A stretch of 64,000 nucleotides of DNA from Betaproteobacteria bacterium SCN2 (GCA_008923285.1 WBSG01000008.1:62001-126000), one strand, 5' to 3'. Counted from the stretch's first letter, positions 25,545 through 37,363 are shown. Made by a program: numbers and translations. Notes: generated by a model not told the origin, from the sequence alone.

Positions 25545-26771
25545 CTAGGTTCGATATTCAGCGTTGATCTTGACGTAGTCATAGGAAAAATCGCAGGTCC
25601 ATACGGTGGCGCTCGCCTCGCCGCGATTCAGCACTACGCGAATCGTGATCTCGGCTTCCTTCATCACTGCCGCGCCCTGCGCCTCGGTGTAGCTGGTTGC
25701 GCGTCCGCCCTTCTCGGCCACCAGCACGTCGCCCAGGTAAACCTGGAGCGCGTTGACGTCGAGGTCCGCCACGCCGGCATAACCGATGGCGGCAAGAATG
25801 CGGCCAAGGTTGGGATCGCTGGCGAAGAATGCCGTCTTCACCAGCGGCGAGCGGGCGATGGCATAGGCGATCTGCTTGCATTCGGCACGGTCGCGACCCG
25901 TCTCGACCCGCACCGTCATGAACTTGGTGGCGCCTTCGCCGTCGCGCGCCATGGCCTGCGCGAGCTTGACCGACACTTCCGACAAGGCGTTTTTCAAGGC
26001 CGCGTAGTCGGCGGAAGCAGCGTCGTCGATTTCCGCATTGCCGGCCTGGCCGGTGGCGAGGAGGATGAAGCTGTCATTGGTGGACGTGTCGCCGTCCACG
26101 GTCACGCAGTTGAAGGAGACGTCGGCGACTTCCTTTACCAGCCGATTCAGCGCGGCTTGCGAGACCGCGGCATCGGTGGCGACATAGCCCAGCATGGTGG
26201 CCATGTTGGGATGGATCATGCCCGAGCCTTTTGCAATCCCGGTAACGGTGACGGTTTTCCCGCCGACTTGCGCACGCGCGGAAGCGGCCTTGGCCACGAT
26301 GTCGGTGGTCATGATGGCGTGCGCCGCCTCGGACCAGCGATCGGCCGCGAGGTCGGCTTTCGCCGCGGGCAGCGCCGGCAGGATCTTGTCGACGGGCAGC
26401 GGCTCCAGGATCACCCCGGTGGAAAAGGGCAGCACCTGCTCGGGCCGGATACCGGACATCTCTGCCACGGCGGCGCAGGTCTGGCGTGCGCGCCGGATGC
26501 CCTCCTCGCCGGTACCGGCATTGGCATTGCCGGTGTTGATGAGCAGCGCGCGGATGCCGCCGCTTTCGAGGTGCTGCCTGCACACCGTGACTGGCGCGGC
26601 GCAGAAGCGGTTCTGGGTGAACACGCCGGCGACCTTCGAACCGGCGGCAAGCTCGATGAGGGTGATGTCGCGCCGGCCGGGCTTCTTGATGCCGGCGGAG
26701 GTGATGCCGAGACTTACGCCGGCGACAGGGTGGAGCGAGGCAGGATCGGGAGCGGTGAGGTTGACGGGCAT
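25545..26771 (-). CDS. argJ: Bifunctional ornithine acetyltransferase / N-acetylglutamate synthase
   Basis: Arginine biosynthesis: moves the acetyl group from N-acetylornithine to glutamate, and may also use acetyl-CoA. 408 residues. The self-cleavage and nucleophile site is visible as [19 protein letters not shown] (cleavage before the threonine near residue 198). [14 protein letters not shown] and the C-terminal [16 protein letters not shown]-like block (here [16 protein letters not shown]) are intact. Confidence 0.96.
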   Translation of the reverse strand: MPVNLTAPDPASLHPVAGVSLGITSAGIKKPGRRDITLIELAAGSKVAGVFTQNRFCAAPVTVCRQHLESGGIRALLINTGNANAGTGEEGIRRARQTCAAVAEMSGIRPEQVLPFSTGVILEPLPVDKILPALPAAKADLAADRWSEAAHAIMTTDIVAKAASARAQVGGKTVTVTGIAKGSGMIHPNMATMLGYVATDAAVSQAALNRLVKEVADVSFNCVTVDGDTSTNDSFILLATGQAGNAEIDDAASADYAALKNALSEVSVKLAQAMARDGEGATKFMTVRVETGRDRAECKQIAYAIARSPLVKTAFFASDPNLGRILAAIGYAGVADLDVNALQVYLGDVLVAEKGGRATSYTEAQGAAVMKEAEITIRVVLNRGEASATVWTCDFSYDYVKINAEYRT

Positions 26772-26802
26772 GATGGCGGCAGAATTGCGTTAAACCGCCA
26801 TT

Positions 26803-27147
26803 TTACTTCTCCCTGTCGGGTTTTTTTTCGGCCAGCTTGCGCATGAGTTCATGGCTCAGACTGTAGAAGCGCGGCGTGGGGCCGAGGTCTTCGTAAATGG
26901 GGTCGCCCTGGTCGTCCTCCGCGATGATGCGCTTGCCCGGCACATAGGGCATGGCGACTTCCAGTTCGTCCAGCGCCGCATGCAGCAGGTCGGCCAGAAT
27001 TTCTTCTTCGGTGCAGTCCGGATACATGATCTGCAGTGCTTCGATGCGTGCGGCATCGCGCAGCGACAGCTGCGTGTGGTAGTCCTTGCCGGCCATTGGC
27101 GGGTGCAAGTGGCCGCCCCAGCGCGGAATCAGGTCACTGATCTTCAT
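26803..27147 (-). CDS. Small conserved protein, pilin-assembly-protein-like
   Basis: 114 residues from MKISDLIPRW. It shows LSLRDAARIEALQIMYPDCTEEEILADLLHAALDELE, then MPYVPGKRIIAEDDQGDPIYEDLGPTPRF, the pattern of a conserved proteobacterial family sometimes named type 1 pili tip component or pilin assembly protein. No pilus genes are near, and the name has little experimental basis to my knowledge. No signal peptide. Confidence 0.65.
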   Translation of the reverse strand: MKISDLIPRWGGHLHPPMAGKDYHTQLSLRDAARIEALQIMYPDCTEEEILADLLHAALDELEVAMPYVPGKRIIAEDDQGDPIYEDLGPTPRFYSLSHELMRKLAEKKPDREK

Positions 27148-27184
27148 ATGATTTTTTATAGCCCACAACTGCGTACAGCCAAGC

Positions 27185-27814
27185 TCATTTTTTTGCGAAA
27201 ACCAGCAGGCGGTTATTGGCGGGCATGGCGTGATCGGCCAGCAGATGCAAGCCGTTGATTTCCGCGCATTTCACCACCGCCTCGAAGTCGCGGATGCCCG
27301 AGCGTGGATCGCGCTCTTTCAGCCATGCGTCGAAGCGGGCATTGCTGTCCGAGGTAAAGTGTCCGCCGTAGTTGAACGGCCCGTAAACGACCAGGCGACC
27401 GCCCTTTTCCAGCAGCCCGGCGGCAGCGGCGATCAGCCTCTGCGCCTGATTCCAGGACACGATGTGCAGGGTATTGGCGGTGAACACGCCGTCAAAGGTC
27501 TGCCGCGGCCAGGGCCCGTCGACATCCAGCACGATAGGCGCGAGCACGTTGGGCAAAGCGACTTCATCGAGCCAGGCGCGGATGCCGGCGTGGTTGGCAG
27601 CCAGGTCGCTGGTCTGCCAGACGAGGTGCGGCAAGGCCGCGCCGAAATGCACCGCATGCTGGCCGGTGCCGGAGCCGATTTCCAGGATGCGCGCGGGCTG
27701 GTCGAACACCTCGCGCAGAAGGTCGAGGATGGGCGCCTTGTTGCGCTCGCAGGATTCGGAGAACGGCTTTTCCGCGCGGTTCAAATTCTGTTCAGCGGTT
27801 TCTTGCATTCGCAC
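27185..27814 (-). CDS. DUF938-family SAM-dependent methyltransferase
   Basis: 209 residues. Motif I ARILEIGSGTGQHAVHFG (about 43-59) binds SAM; KPFSESCERNKAPIL near the start and YGPFNYGGHFTSDSNARFD are typical of DUF938. The substrate is unknown. The GTG at 27814 is chosen because GGAG lies five bases before it; an ATG follows two codons later. The start lies inside the end of the upstream lipoprotein gene (34-bp overlap). Confidence 0.82.
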   Translation of the reverse strand: MRMQETAEQNLNRAEKPFSESCERNKAPILDLLREVFDQPARILEIGSGTGQHAVHFGAALPHLVWQTSDLAANHAGIRAWLDEVALPNVLAPIVLDVDGPWPRQTFDGVFTANTLHIVSWNQAQRLIAAAAGLLEKGGRLVVYGPFNYGGHFTSDSNARFDAWLKERDPRSGIRDFEAVVKCAEINGLHLLADHAMPANNRLLVFAKK

Positions 27815-28014
27815 TTGTACTCCAGCCCTTCACGCGGGGCGGCCTTGCAGGAAAAAACTTGTACGCCGGCATCGCCGCAGACCTGCCTGCACTGCGCCTC
27901 CTTGCCCTCGCAGAAAGTCATGTAGTCCGGGGCCTCGACGGGTTCGCTGGAGTTGAAGGAAACGCAGCCGGCCAACACAGTCAGTGCGGACAAGGCCAAC
28001 AAGGTACGCAGCAT
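27781..28014 (-). CDS. Small cysteine-rich lipoprotein
   Basis: 77 residues from MLRTLLALSALTVLAGC, a type II signal peptide with lipobox LAGC. The mature part has six further cysteines in C-x5-C-x3-C and similar spacings, suggesting disulfides. No family recognised. It lies 71 bp after addA on the same strand and overlaps the methyltransferase gene. Confidence 0.7.
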   Translation of the reverse strand: MLRTLLALSALTVLAGCVSFNSSEPVEAPDYMTFCEGKEAQCRQVCGDAGVQVFSCKAAPREGLEYKCECKKPLNRI

Positions 28015-28085
28015 GGTGTGCCTTTCAAAAAATCGAAGGGAAAAGTCGCCGGTCGTCGGCGCACATTTCAAACATAGCAGGCTTT

Positions 28086-31000
28086 TCAGGCCGGCAGTTC
28101 GACCGAGACCAGCCGGCCGTTGAACAGCAGCAGCGCGGCTTCAATCGGCTTGCCGGGGTAGAGCTGGGCGATGGCCTCGGCGTAGCGCGCCAGCTGGGGG
28201 CGATGCTGGGCGGCCAGCATGCCGTCAGTCAGCGCTGCGCTTTCTTCGCCGGTCTTGTAGTCGAGGATCAGCACCGTAGCGCCGAATTCCACCAGGCGGT
28301 CGATGCGCAGCATATTGCCGTCACGGTCGAGAATGGCGAGTTCGTTGCGCGCGTATTGGTATTGGGCAGGATCGAAGCAGCGTGCCAGTTCCGGCCGGGA
28401 AATGAGCGCGCGCGCGCGCGCCTCGATGGCATCGAGCGTTTTTGTGTCCAGCCCGAGCTGCCTCGCCAGGGCGCCGAGGTTGCGGGTCGCACCCGGCGGC
28501 GCCAGCTGTTCCAGGCAGGCATGGAACAGTTCGCCAGCCGCGGCGGCCGCGCCCTGTTGCGGCGGTGAAACGCGCGCGCCCGTGGCAGGGGCCAGGATCT
28601 GCGGCAGCGCGGCGGCAGGGGTTGCCGTTTCGGCTGGCGTGCCGATCGGCAAGTCCGCAGGATGGCCGGCGGCGGCCCAGGCCGCGTCGATGCGCTTCAG
28701 CCATTCGTTCCTGCTCGCGTCGCCGCTGACGATAAGGCCCTGTTTGGCGCGGGTCAGCGCGACATAGAGCAGGTTGGCGGTCTCGCGCTCGGCCAGCGCC
28801 GCTTCCTCGTCGAACCAGGCCTGGCGAAAGGCGCCGCGCTCTTCCTTCCTGCCGAACAGCGAGAAATGCAGCGGGCGGTCCGCGGTCGGCGGCCAGGGCG
28901 AGAGCACGTGGTAGGTTTCGCCCTGGCGGTGGTCGCTGCCGCCCAGCAGCCAGACGATAGGCGCTTCCAGGCCCTTGGCGCCGTGGATGGTCAAAAGCCG
29001 CACGGCGTTTTCCCCGTCCGCGGCGATGCCTTCGCCGGGGGCGGCATCGGTGTCGTCGACGAGGTCTTTCAGTTCGCGGATGAAGCCCGCCAGCGTGGGA
29101 AAGCGCCCGCCATCCTGGGTCAGCGCGAGCTGCATGAAGGCGCGCAGATTGGCGGCGACCTGCGGGCGCATCGCGGCGGGGACCGCGGCGGCATAGCGCG
29201 CTTCGACGTCGCCCTCGAAATAGATGCGATCGAGCAGGTCGTGCACCGGCAGCGTGCCGATGCGGTCGCGCCATGCATGCATGAGCCGCCAGGCGCGCCC
29301 GAGGCGGGGCGGGCAATCGGGCCGTGCCGCCAGGCTTTGCAGCCGCTTCCACCAGTGCGTGTCCGGCAGCGCGGCCAGTTGCAGCAGCTCTTCGTCGCTG
29401 CAGGAAAACAGCGGGCTTTTCAGGGTGTGCGCCAGCCTGAGGTCGGCATGCGGCGTGAGCAGGGTTTCCAGCAAGGCGATCAGGTCCTGCGCTTCCAGCG
29501 CGTGCAGCAGGCCGCCGCGGCGGGAGGTGATGAAGGGAATCCGCGCCTGTTCCAGCGCGCGCTCGTAAATCTGCAGATGGGTGCGCTTGCGCACCAGCGC
29601 CAGCACGTCGCCCGGCTGCGCGGCATGCGTGCCGTTGTCGCGCCGTACCTGCCAGCGGCCGATGACTTCATCGCGCAGGATGCGTGCGAACAGTTCGGCT
29701 TCGCGTTGCACGGCCTTGCTTTCCGCTTCTGGCAGCGGCGAAGTGAGGGGGTTGCGCAGTTCGCCGGCGGAGGGCAGGGGTTCGGTATTCTCCACCGCCA
29801 CGGCCAGGCAGCGCGCCGCGCCAGGCAAGGCAGCGTTCTGCGGGGCGGGGTGGTGCGCTTCGAAGCCGGATTCGCTGGCGAACACGGGATTGATGGCATG
29901 CACCAGCGCAGGCGCCAGCCGCCGCGTCATGTTCTGGGTGAAGCGCTCGGCATGGAAATTCGTCTGTAGGAATGCGGCGGCGGCATCGAACACACGCGCT
30001 TCGCCGCGGCGGAAACGGTAGATGGCCTGCTTGGGATCGCCCACCATGAACACGGTCATCTCCGCGTCGGCGGCGCGGCTCTCGGCAAGCCAGGCGGACA
30101 GCCCCTGCCACTGCAGCGGGTTGGTGTCCTGGAACTCGTCGAGCAGCAGGTGGCGATAACGCGCGTCGAGCTTCATGGCCAGCAGCGGCGCATATTCCTG
30201 GTTCGCCAGCAGGCGGCACGCCAGCCACTCGGCATCGGCGAAGTCGATCACGCCGAGTTCGGCCTTGGCCTCCTGATAGGCTTGCAGGAAGGCATGGCCG
30301 AGCAGCAGGCCGTGGCGGTTGAGCTGCCAGGCGCTGAGTTCGGCGAGATGCTCGCAGACCTGTTCCAGTGCGGTTTCGACGCTGTCGAGGTCGACGAGAT
30401 AGGCATCGAGTCCGGTGCCGAGCGCCTTCTGCAGTTCCTTGGTGGCCTGGGTCTTGCGCCGCGCGCCCGCCGTCATCAGATACTTCATCAGTGCGGAATA
30501 TGCGTCGCCGGCTTCGAGGGCGAGGCTGCGAAGAATCTGCGCTGCGCGCTCGCGTTCGGTTTTCGAGCCCTTTGCCAGTGCCTCGCCCACGCGCTTAACC
30601 CGTGCAGCCATGATTTCGTCGGCGTGGAATGCGGCGATGGGATCCTGTTCCGGATCGAAGCGCATACAGCTTCGCAACTGCTCCAGGGCAAAGCCGACTG
30701 CATCGGCGCGGCCCTCGGTGTAGGCCCACCATTCGGCGCGGCGCTGGAGGAAATGGAACAGCAGGGTTTCCAGGTTGGCCTGTCCGTAGTCTTGCAGCAG
30801 GCTGGCCAGCGCCATGCCGGGAGGCGACTCGGGCTGGCTCGCCCAGCCGGCGGCAAGCCGCTCCCAGACTTCCTGCTGCAACTGGCGCTCGCGCTCGAGC
30901 AGCGGCGCGCCCCAGGCCAGGCCGGTTTCCAGCGGCGCGCATTTCAGCAGATCCATGAACCAGCCGTGAAAGGTAGTGATGGCGGGGCCGGGCACGGCGC

Positions 31001-31328
31001 CCAGCACCGTCTCCAGCAGGCCGCGTGCGCGCGGCAGCAGGGCTTCGATTTCGTGACCGGGGACTTCCCGGTCCAGCAGGAACTGCCGCACCCTGTCGTC
31101 GCTTTCCAGCGCCAGGAATTGCAGCCACTGGTTGAGGCGGTCGGTCATTTCCTGTGCGGCCTTGCGCGTGAAGGTGATGGCGAGGAGCTCGGAAGGCTTT
31201 GCGCCTGCCAGCAGGAGCCGGATCATGCGCGACACCAGCAGCCAGGTCTTGCCGCTGCCGGCGCAGGCCTCCACCACGCAGGAGGCGCGCGGATCGAGGG
31301 CGACGGCGGTGTCGAGCGGCTTACTCAA
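28086..31328 (-). CDS. addA: Double-strand break repair helicase-nuclease AddA
   Basis: UvrD-like helicase with a C-terminal nuclease, partner of AddB in recombinational repair. About 1080 residues from the TTG at 31328; a longer reading would run deep into addB. Seen: Walker A VEACAGSGKTWLLVSRM, motif Ia ITFTRKAAQEM, DEFQDTNPLQW (motif II), GDPKQAIYRFRRGEARVF (motif III), RLLTIHGAKGLEAPIVWL (motif V), VALTRAKQGL (motif VI), and a RecB-type nuclease site near the end (LDYKTGEES). All motifs look intact. It overlaps addB by 8 bp. Confidence 0.92.
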   Translation of the reverse strand: MSKPLDTAVALDPRASCVVEACAGSGKTWLLVSRMIRLLLAGAKPSELLAITFTRKAAQEMTDRLNQWLQFLALESDDRVRQFLLDREVPGHEIEALLPRARGLLETVLGAVPGPAITTFHGWFMDLLKCAPLETGLAWGAPLLERERQLQQEVWERLAAGWASQPESPPGMALASLLQDYGQANLETLLFHFLQRRAEWWAYTEGRADAVGFALEQLRSCMRFDPEQDPIAAFHADEIMAARVKRVGEALAKGSKTERERAAQILRSLALEAGDAYSALMKYLMTAGARRKTQATKELQKALGTGLDAYLVDLDSVETALEQVCEHLAELSAWQLNRHGLLLGHAFLQAYQEAKAELGVIDFADAEWLACRLLANQEYAPLLAMKLDARYRHLLLDEFQDTNPLQWQGLSAWLAESRAADAEMTVFMVGDPKQAIYRFRRGEARVFDAAAAFLQTNFHAERFTQNMTRRLAPALVHAINPVFASESGFEAHHPAPQNAALPGAARCLAVAVENTEPLPSAGELRNPLTSPLPEAESKAVQREAELFARILRDEVIGRWQVRRDNGTHAAQPGDVLALVRKRTHLQIYERALEQARIPFITSRRGGLLHALEAQDLIALLETLLTPHADLRLAHTLKSPLFSCSDEELLQLAALPDTHWWKRLQSLAARPDCPPRLGRAWRLMHAWRDRIGTLPVHDLLDRIYFEGDVEARYAAAVPAAMRPQVAANLRAFMQLALTQDGGRFPTLAGFIRELKDLVDDTDAAPGEGIAADGENAVRLLTIHGAKGLEAPIVWLLGGSDHRQGETYHVLSPWPPTADRPLHFSLFGRKEERGAFRQAWFDEEAALAERETANLLYVALTRAKQGLIVSGDASRNEWLKRIDAAWAAAGHPADLPIGTPAETATPAAALPQILAPATGARVSPPQQGAAAAAGELFHACLEQLAPPGATRNLGALARQLGLDTKTLDAIEARARALISRPELARCFDPAQYQYARNELAILDRDGNMLRIDRLVEFGATVLILDYKTGEESAALTDGMLAAQHRPQLARYAEAIAQLYPGKPIEAALLLFNGRLVSVELPA

Positions 31329-33942
31329 GCCAGGTCCCCTTGCGGCAGAGGCCGCGTGCCTCGCAATAGCGGCAGACCGCATCGACGCCATTGGCCGGCA
31401 GCGGCGCGCCCGCGGCGATCGCTTCGAGCAGGCGCGGCAGCCGCAGGCTGATGGCTTCGACGTCGGTTTCGCCGTCAAGGCCGATCGGCGCAACGGTTTC
31501 GTCGTCGATGGGCAGGAAGGCGGCTTCGGCTTCAGCCAGCCAGGCATAAAAGGGCAGCTGCACGTTTTCCGCAGGGTCTGCCGCAGCGTTTTTCAGTGCG
31601 CGTGCGTTGCGCGTCTTGTAGTCGATGACGCGCAGCGCGTTGCCGTTCTTGTCGAGGCGGTCGATGCGGCCGTGCAGGCGCACCTCGCCAAGCCCGTCGA
31701 CATGCTGGCGGATTTCGACATCGGCTTCGCCGGCCTGGTAGCGCCAGCCTTGTGCGACCTGGCCTAGCCAGGCATCGACGTAGGCGGGCTGGATACCTTG
31801 CCAGCGCGCGCGCCAGGCGGCGGCGGCATAGGCGGGCAATTTGGCGAACCCGGCTTCGGAGATTTCCCCCAGCAAGGCCAGGGCCGCTTCGCGATCCTGG
31901 GGCGGACCGGCATCGTGAAAGCGCTTGAGGATGTCGTGCAGGGCGGTGCCGTAGTCGCTCTTGTCGAGCGCCTCGTCGGCCTCGTCGAGTTCCTTCAGGC
32001 CCAGCACGCTGCGCGCGAAAAAACGGTAAGGGCAGTCGAGCAGGGTCTGGTAGGCGGAGGGTGAATAATGCGCCGGCAGGTGCGCGGCGGGCACGGCAAC
32101 TGCGGGCGGGTGCGCCGTTTGCGGCCGCTGGCTTGGCTGCACCGGCGGCTCGCCCGCGGCCTGGGTTTCCAGACCGCAGTTCCAGCCTGCCTGGTGCACT
32201 GCCTGCAGCCGGATGAGCAGCGGAGAAGCCGGATTGGGCTCGTCCTCGTGCCAGGCCTGCCAGGACAGCAGCGCAGGCCCCGAGGCGAGCAGGGAAACCA
32301 GGTCTTCGACGCTCTGGCGGGCCGTTTCGGCAAAGCTCGGCAGGCCCAGCTGCGCGCGCGTCGCCTGATTGAGCAGGCTGGCCGCGGGGCCGCCCGGCAG
32401 CCTGGCGGCATCGGCGCCGATGACTGCCACGGCCTCGAAGCTGCGCCCGCGTGCGGCCGGCAGGGAGGTGAGCACGACAGGGCTGGACACGCTCCGGTCG
32501 ACGAAGCTGGCGCCTTCCAGGGCGCGGTTGAGCCAACGGCGCCATTCGCTGAAAGCGTATTTTTCCTTGTCGGCGGCGAGTTCTGCGCGCAACTGCGCGA
32601 GGGTGTCGAGTACGCAGGCGCCGGCGGCGTCGGCGCTGAGCGCTTCGGCGATTTGCAGGCGCTGCAGGCTTTGCTCGAGGCGTTCGAGCCAGGCGCTCAG
32701 GGTGGCGCGCGACCGGGCGAAGCTGCCGGCGGCGTTCGCCAGCGTATCGAGCCAGGGCAGGGCATCGGCTGCGTGTTGCTGGGCGAGGCGGCGCAGCTCA
32801 TTCATGCCTTGCGCCACGCCGTGGCGGCGCATGGCCAGCTCGAGCGCCAGCACCGCGTCCTGGCGGGCGGCGGCTTCGCCCAGTGCGAAGGGGGATTTCA
32901 ACAGATCGAGCAGTTCCACGTGCGGGAAGTCGCGTGCCGCGCACTCCAGCCAGCGGTCGATCACCGCAGCGGCAGCGGTGGTGGACAGGGTCCAGCCGGT
33001 CTCGTCGGCCACCAGGACGTGTACGCGTTCCAGCAGGGCGCGCACGCGGCGCGAGGCTTCGCGGTCGAGCGCGATGAGCGCGATCGATTGCCGTCCGGCG
33101 TTCAATTGCTCGGCGACCCAGGTCGCGACGGCGCGGGCTTCCGCCTCCAGATGCGGGGCCGGACAAATCCTGAGGGCGTCCCGCAAAGGCGATTCGATGT
33201 AAGCGCTCGCTAACTCCATTCCCCTTGTTTTGATTGGGGTGTCCTGAACCAGCCAGGCTGAATGGAGCGTGGCGGCCACGCCATCCTGGCCGGGCTCTGT
33301 CGACTCGAACAGGCCGACCGGCGCATGGTCGGTGTAGCGGTCGAGAAAGTTTTTTTCCAGCGCGGTGAGCGGACCGAGCGCATAACCATAGAGCGGCCTG
33401 CGTGCATCGGCGGCCTGTTTCAGCAGTGCATCGAGGCTTTTTGCGTAGCGGGCCTGCGGGTCGCTGCCGCCGGTATTGAGCGCCTGCCAGACGGCTTCGA
33501 TGAGCGCGGTTTCGCGGCTGAGGAAGTCACCGCGCAAGGCGCGGATGCGGCCGGCGATTTCGCCGCCCAGGCGCGCGGCAGACAACTCGTCAGCCAGTTG
33601 CAGCAGTTCCTCCGCCAGCGCCCAGCGGTCGACCGAGCCGAGCCAGCTTTCGCGTCGCAAGACGCCATACAAGCGGGCGAGCCGTTGCGACTGCGGCTCG
33701 GCCGCGCCGTCGGCAAAGCCATCGGCCCAGGCCTTGAGGGGCGTGACGAGGGGCGGGATGAGCGCAGTCTGTTGCGCGGCCCGCGCCAGTGCGCGGCCGA
33801 AATCCTGGCCGGCGCGATGGTTGGGCACCAGCACGACCAGCCCGGAAAAGTCCGGGAGCAGATCGGCATGACGGTCGACGAGAAGGCAGGCGACTGACTC
33901 GGGCAGGAGGGCGCCGGCGAGGGGAATCGATTCGATTCCCAC
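31321..33942 (-). CDS. addB: AddB-like nuclease subunit with Fe-S cysteines
   Basis: 873 residues, GTG start. The N-terminal part is an inactivated helicase-like fold ([16 protein letters not shown]). The C-terminal nuclease has [19 protein letters not shown]. Four cysteines fit the AddB iron-sulfur cluster: one in [11 protein letters not shown] and three in [10 protein letters not shown] at the very end. The gene starts 5 bp after fdxA and overlaps addA. Confidence 0.9.
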   Translation of the reverse strand: MGIESIPLAGALLPESVACLLVDRHADLLPDFSGLVVLVPNHRAGQDFGRALARAAQQTALIPPLVTPLKAWADGFADGAAEPQSQRLARLYGVLRRESWLGSVDRWALAEELLQLADELSAARLGGEIAGRIRALRGDFLSRETALIEAVWQALNTGGSDPQARYAKSLDALLKQAADARRPLYGYALGPLTALEKNFLDRYTDHAPVGLFESTEPGQDGVAATLHSAWLVQDTPIKTRGMELASAYIESPLRDALRICPAPHLEAEARAVATWVAEQLNAGRQSIALIALDREASRRVRALLERVHVLVADETGWTLSTTAAAAVIDRWLECAARDFPHVELLDLLKSPFALGEAAARQDAVLALELAMRRHGVAQGMNELRRLAQQHAADALPWLDTLANAAGSFARSRATLSAWLERLEQSLQRLQIAEALSADAAGACVLDTLAQLRAELAADKEKYAFSEWRRWLNRALEGASFVDRSVSSPVVLTSLPAARGRSFEAVAVIGADAARLPGGPAASLLNQATRAQLGLPSFAETARQSVEDLVSLLASGPALLSWQAWHEDEPNPASPLLIRLQAVHQAGWNCGLETQAAGEPPVQPSQRPQTAHPPAVAVPAAHLPAHYSPSAYQTLLDCPYRFFARSVLGLKELDEADEALDKSDYGTALHDILKRFHDAGPPQDREAALALLGEISEAGFAKLPAYAAAAWRARWQGIQPAYVDAWLGQVAQGWRYQAGEADVEIRQHVDGLGEVRLHGRIDRLDKNGNALRVIDYKTRNARALKNAAADPAENVQLPFYAWLAEAEAAFLPIDDETVAPIGLDGETDVEAISLRLPRLLEAIAAGAPLPANGVDAVCRYCEARGLCRKGTWLE

Positions 33943-33947
33943 GGGGA

Positions 33948-34271
33948 TTATCGTTCCAGGTACTGGAGCTTGTCCTTGACCTTGGCCCAGTCATCGGCGT
34001 CGGGCAGCGGGTCCTTGCTTTCGATGATGGGTTTCCATTTCTTCGCCAGTTCGGCGTTGATCTCGAGAAAATGGCGTTGGTCGGCCGGGCAGTCGTCCTC
34101 GGCGAAAATCGCTTCCACCGGACATTCGGCGACGCACAAGGTGCAGTCGATGCACTCGTCAGGATCGATGACCAGGAAATTCTCGCCTTCGCGGAAGCAG
34201 TCGACGGGACAGACGTCCACGCAATCGGTGTATTTGCACTTGACGCAGGATTCGGTAACGACGTAAGTCAT
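33948..34271 (-). CDS. fdxA: Ferredoxin FdxA (7Fe-8S type)
   Basis: 107 residues from [22 protein letters not shown]. Cysteine spacing C-x2-C-x5-C-x3-CP and C-x2-C-x2-C-x3-CP fits one 3Fe-4S and one 4Fe-4S cluster, with the C-terminal extension of the Azotobacter FdI type. A small soluble electron carrier. It leads directly into addB. Confidence 0.93.
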   Translation of the reverse strand: MTYVVTESCVKCKYTDCVDVCPVDCFREGENFLVIDPDECIDCTLCVAECPVEAIFAEDDCPADQRHFLEINAELAKKWKPIIESKDPLPDADDWAKVKDKLQYLER

Positions 34272-34445
34272 GGTGGCAGCCTGGTTGGATCGGTGAAGCC
34301 GCCCGCGGGGGCGGGTGCTTCCAATTTTCATGGATTTTCGGGTAGGATAGCGGCAACATCCTGGTTTTGCCAAATTGAACCAATACTTTCCCCAGTTGCC
34401 GCGCCGAGTCGGCATGTCTACGTTTCCCGTCAGGAGTTCTCCACA

Positions 34446-34772
34446 ATGAGCGAACACATTAACTACATCTCCGATGCTTCTTTCGAGCAGGAGGTCTTGC
34501 AATCCCAGCTGCCGGTGCTGGTCGACTACTGGGCCGAATGGTGCGGCCCGTGCAAGATGATCTCCCCGGTGCTGGACGAAGTGGCGAAGGAATACGCCGG
34601 CAAGCTCAAGGTCTGCAAGCTCAACATCGACGAAAACCAGGCAACCCCGCCCAAGTACGGCATTCGCGGCATCCCCACCCTGATGATCTTCAAGAACGGC
34701 AATGTCGAGGCGACCAAGGTCGGCGCCCTCTCCAAGTCTCAGCTCACTGCATTTGTTGACAGCAACATCTAA
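34446..34772 (+). CDS. trxA: Thioredoxin 1
   Basis: 108 residues with the WCGPCK active site at about 32-37 and the cis-proline loop [11 protein letters not shown]. General disulfide reductase. Ribosome binding site CAGGAG at about 34431. It precedes rho, as in many proteobacteria, with 109 bp between. A GC-rich hairpin (CCTCCGCG-TTCG-CGGGGGG) lies between the two genes but lacks a T-run. Confidence 0.97.
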   Translation: MSEHINYISDASFEQEVLQSQLPVLVDYWAEWCGPCKMISPVLDEVAKEYAGKLKVCKLNIDENQATPPKYGIRGIPTLMIFKNGNVEATKVGALSKSQLTAFVDSNI

Positions 34773-34881
34773 CCCAACTAGCCTTAACTGAGCAAGAATC
34801 ATCCTGCCCTCCGCGTTCGCGGGGGGCTACCTCAAAACCCATCCCGTCAATCTCTCCGGCCCAAGGCCAAGCTCACCCATC

Positions 34882-36144
<1,263 letters not shown>

Positions 36145-36187
36145 ATAAGCCGCTTTCAGCAAACGGCTTATTCGGCAGGTTGAAGTT

Positions 36188-36220
36188 GAACGGGGCGGCC
36201 AAACCGCCCCGTTCCTGTTT
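36188..36220. terminator. Bidirectional terminator between rho and the convergent lipoprotein gene
   Basis: A perfect 11-bp stem GAACGGGGCGG / CCGCCCCGTTC with a CCAAA loop, then CTGTTT on the plus side. A weaker hairpin (AATAAGCCG / CGGCTTATT) lies just before it at 36144-36172. Confidence 0.75.
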
Positions 36221-36632
36221 AATCGTCCAGGTCTTCGATCATGTCGAGGATGACGCGGCTGCGCACGTTCATGATGCCGACGTCCGCGCCGACGATGACG
36301 CGCACATAGCCTTCTGGCAGTCGATCCAGGCGCCGTTCCAGGTTGGCTGGCAGATAGCCCCACTCCAGCCCCGGGGGCACCGGCTGGCCGCGCATCAGTT
36401 TTCTCGCATGGCCGGGCGGTACCTTGCCCTTCTTGGCCAGCCCGGGCGGCAGGGCGCGGTAGTTGACGCGATAATAATCGCGAATGGCCGCTCGGTCATG
36501 GTCGCTGAACACGACGCGCACGTCGTAGTCGCGGCCATGGACGCGCACGTCGCCAGAAGCAGGTTGCACTACGCAACCGCTCAGGCCGGCAATTGCGGCC
36601 AGCAGGATCATCAGCGGCAGGGTTTTTTTCAT
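36219..36632 (-). CDS. CigR/RcnB-like lipoprotein
   Basis: 137 residues. A lipoprotein signal peptide (LLAAIAGLSGC) is followed by an acidic region and then LPPGLAKKGKVPPGHARKL..GQPVPPGLEW, a repeated PPG pattern seen in the CigR/RcnB-type periplasmic family. It ends in an acidic tail. Function is uncertain. It is the second gene of a two-gene minus-strand unit with the SYLF gene (13 bp apart). Confidence 0.65.
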   Translation of the reverse strand: MKKTLPLMILLAAIAGLSGCVVQPASGDVRVHGRDYDVRVVFSDHDRAAIRDYYRVNYRALPPGLAKKGKVPPGHARKLMRGQPVPPGLEWGYLPANLERRLDRLPEGYVRVIVGADVGIMNVRSRVILDMIEDLDD

Positions 36633-36645
36633 GTTGAGCTCCTGT

Positions 36646-37203
36646 TCATTTCTTCAGTTTGGTGAATTTCGACCCTTCCAGGGTGAGGTTGTACATCAGG
36701 CCCTTCTGGTCGAAGATGAAAGCGACGATGGGGTCCTTGATGGTCTGGGTGGAAAGCTCGCGTCCGGCGCCGATGTCCACCAGCGCGATCGAGCCGTCCA
36801 CGCCCGCCTTCCAGCCCTCGCTGTTGCGGAATTTCCGCAGCGCCTCGTCCTGCATGAACAGGATGATGATGGACTTGACCTGGCCGCCGAGCTGGAAGCC
36901 GATCGAGGCGGCGGCGGTGCTGTAGTAGTCCACGGTTTTGCCGCCCACCCTGAGGGCGCCTTCGCCGTACTCGCCACCGATGCCGATGCCGGCCTTGTAG
37001 ACCTTGGGAAAGACCAGCGCGCCCCGGGCGCTCTTGAGGAAAGCGTCGGCGCCGGCGACTTCCTTGGTAAAGCGGGACAGGGTCTGGTTCACGCCGGCGT
37101 CGATTTCCGCCGAGCTGGTTGCCCCTGCCGGCGCGGCGGCCAGCACGAACAGCATGAACAGTAGCGCCGGCAGGCGGAATAGCGGGATCAAAGTCGGATT
37201 CAT
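36646..37203 (-). CDS. SYLF/Ysc84-domain secreted protein
   Basis: 185 residues from ATG 37203, chosen because GGAGG lies 7 bases before it; an in-frame start 10 codons upstream has none. A signal peptide precedes ATSSAEIDAGVNQTL. The mature part matches the SYLF lipid-binding domain (KSARGALVFPKVYKAGIGIGGEYGEGAL, QLGGQVKSIIILFM, GLMYNLTLEGSKF). Its bacterial role is unclear. Confidence 0.85.
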   Translation of the reverse strand: MNPTLIPLFRLPALLFMLFVLAAAPAGATSSAEIDAGVNQTLSRFTKEVAGADAFLKSARGALVFPKVYKAGIGIGGEYGEGALRVGGKTVDYYSTAAASIGFQLGGQVKSIIILFMQDEALRKFRNSEGWKAGVDGSIALVDIGAGRELSTQTIKDPIVAFIFDQKGLMYNLTLEGSKFTKLKK

Positions 37204-37283
37204 GATGGCCTCCAGAAACGGCAGCGTTTTCATGCTTACAGTCTAGGCCAGGACCGCGCCGTCCGTTAGGGGATTTCCCATGC

Positions 37284-37312
37284 TTGCGTAACGGCTTGAT
37301 TTGCTTTATATT
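37284..37312 (+). promoter_or_regulatory. Predicted sigma-70 promoter of rpmE
   Basis: TTGCGT (37284-37289), a 17-bp spacer and TATATT (37307-37312), 51 bp before the rpmE ATG. Confidence 0.55.
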
Positions 37313-37363
37313 GCCGGGCTCTGTCGCGTACTCGCCGCGAAGACTGAAACAAAGGACCCCTCC

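Noticed and set aside
31329-31547. Extending addA 73 codons upstream
   Set aside because: The extra part lies inside the addB coding region, is basic low-complexity and is absent from the helicase family; the TTG at 31328 fits the family start.
34830-34850. GC hairpin between trxA and rho as a terminator
   Set aside because: It lacks a T-tract, and trxA and rho are usually co-transcribed or controlled by rho's own leader.
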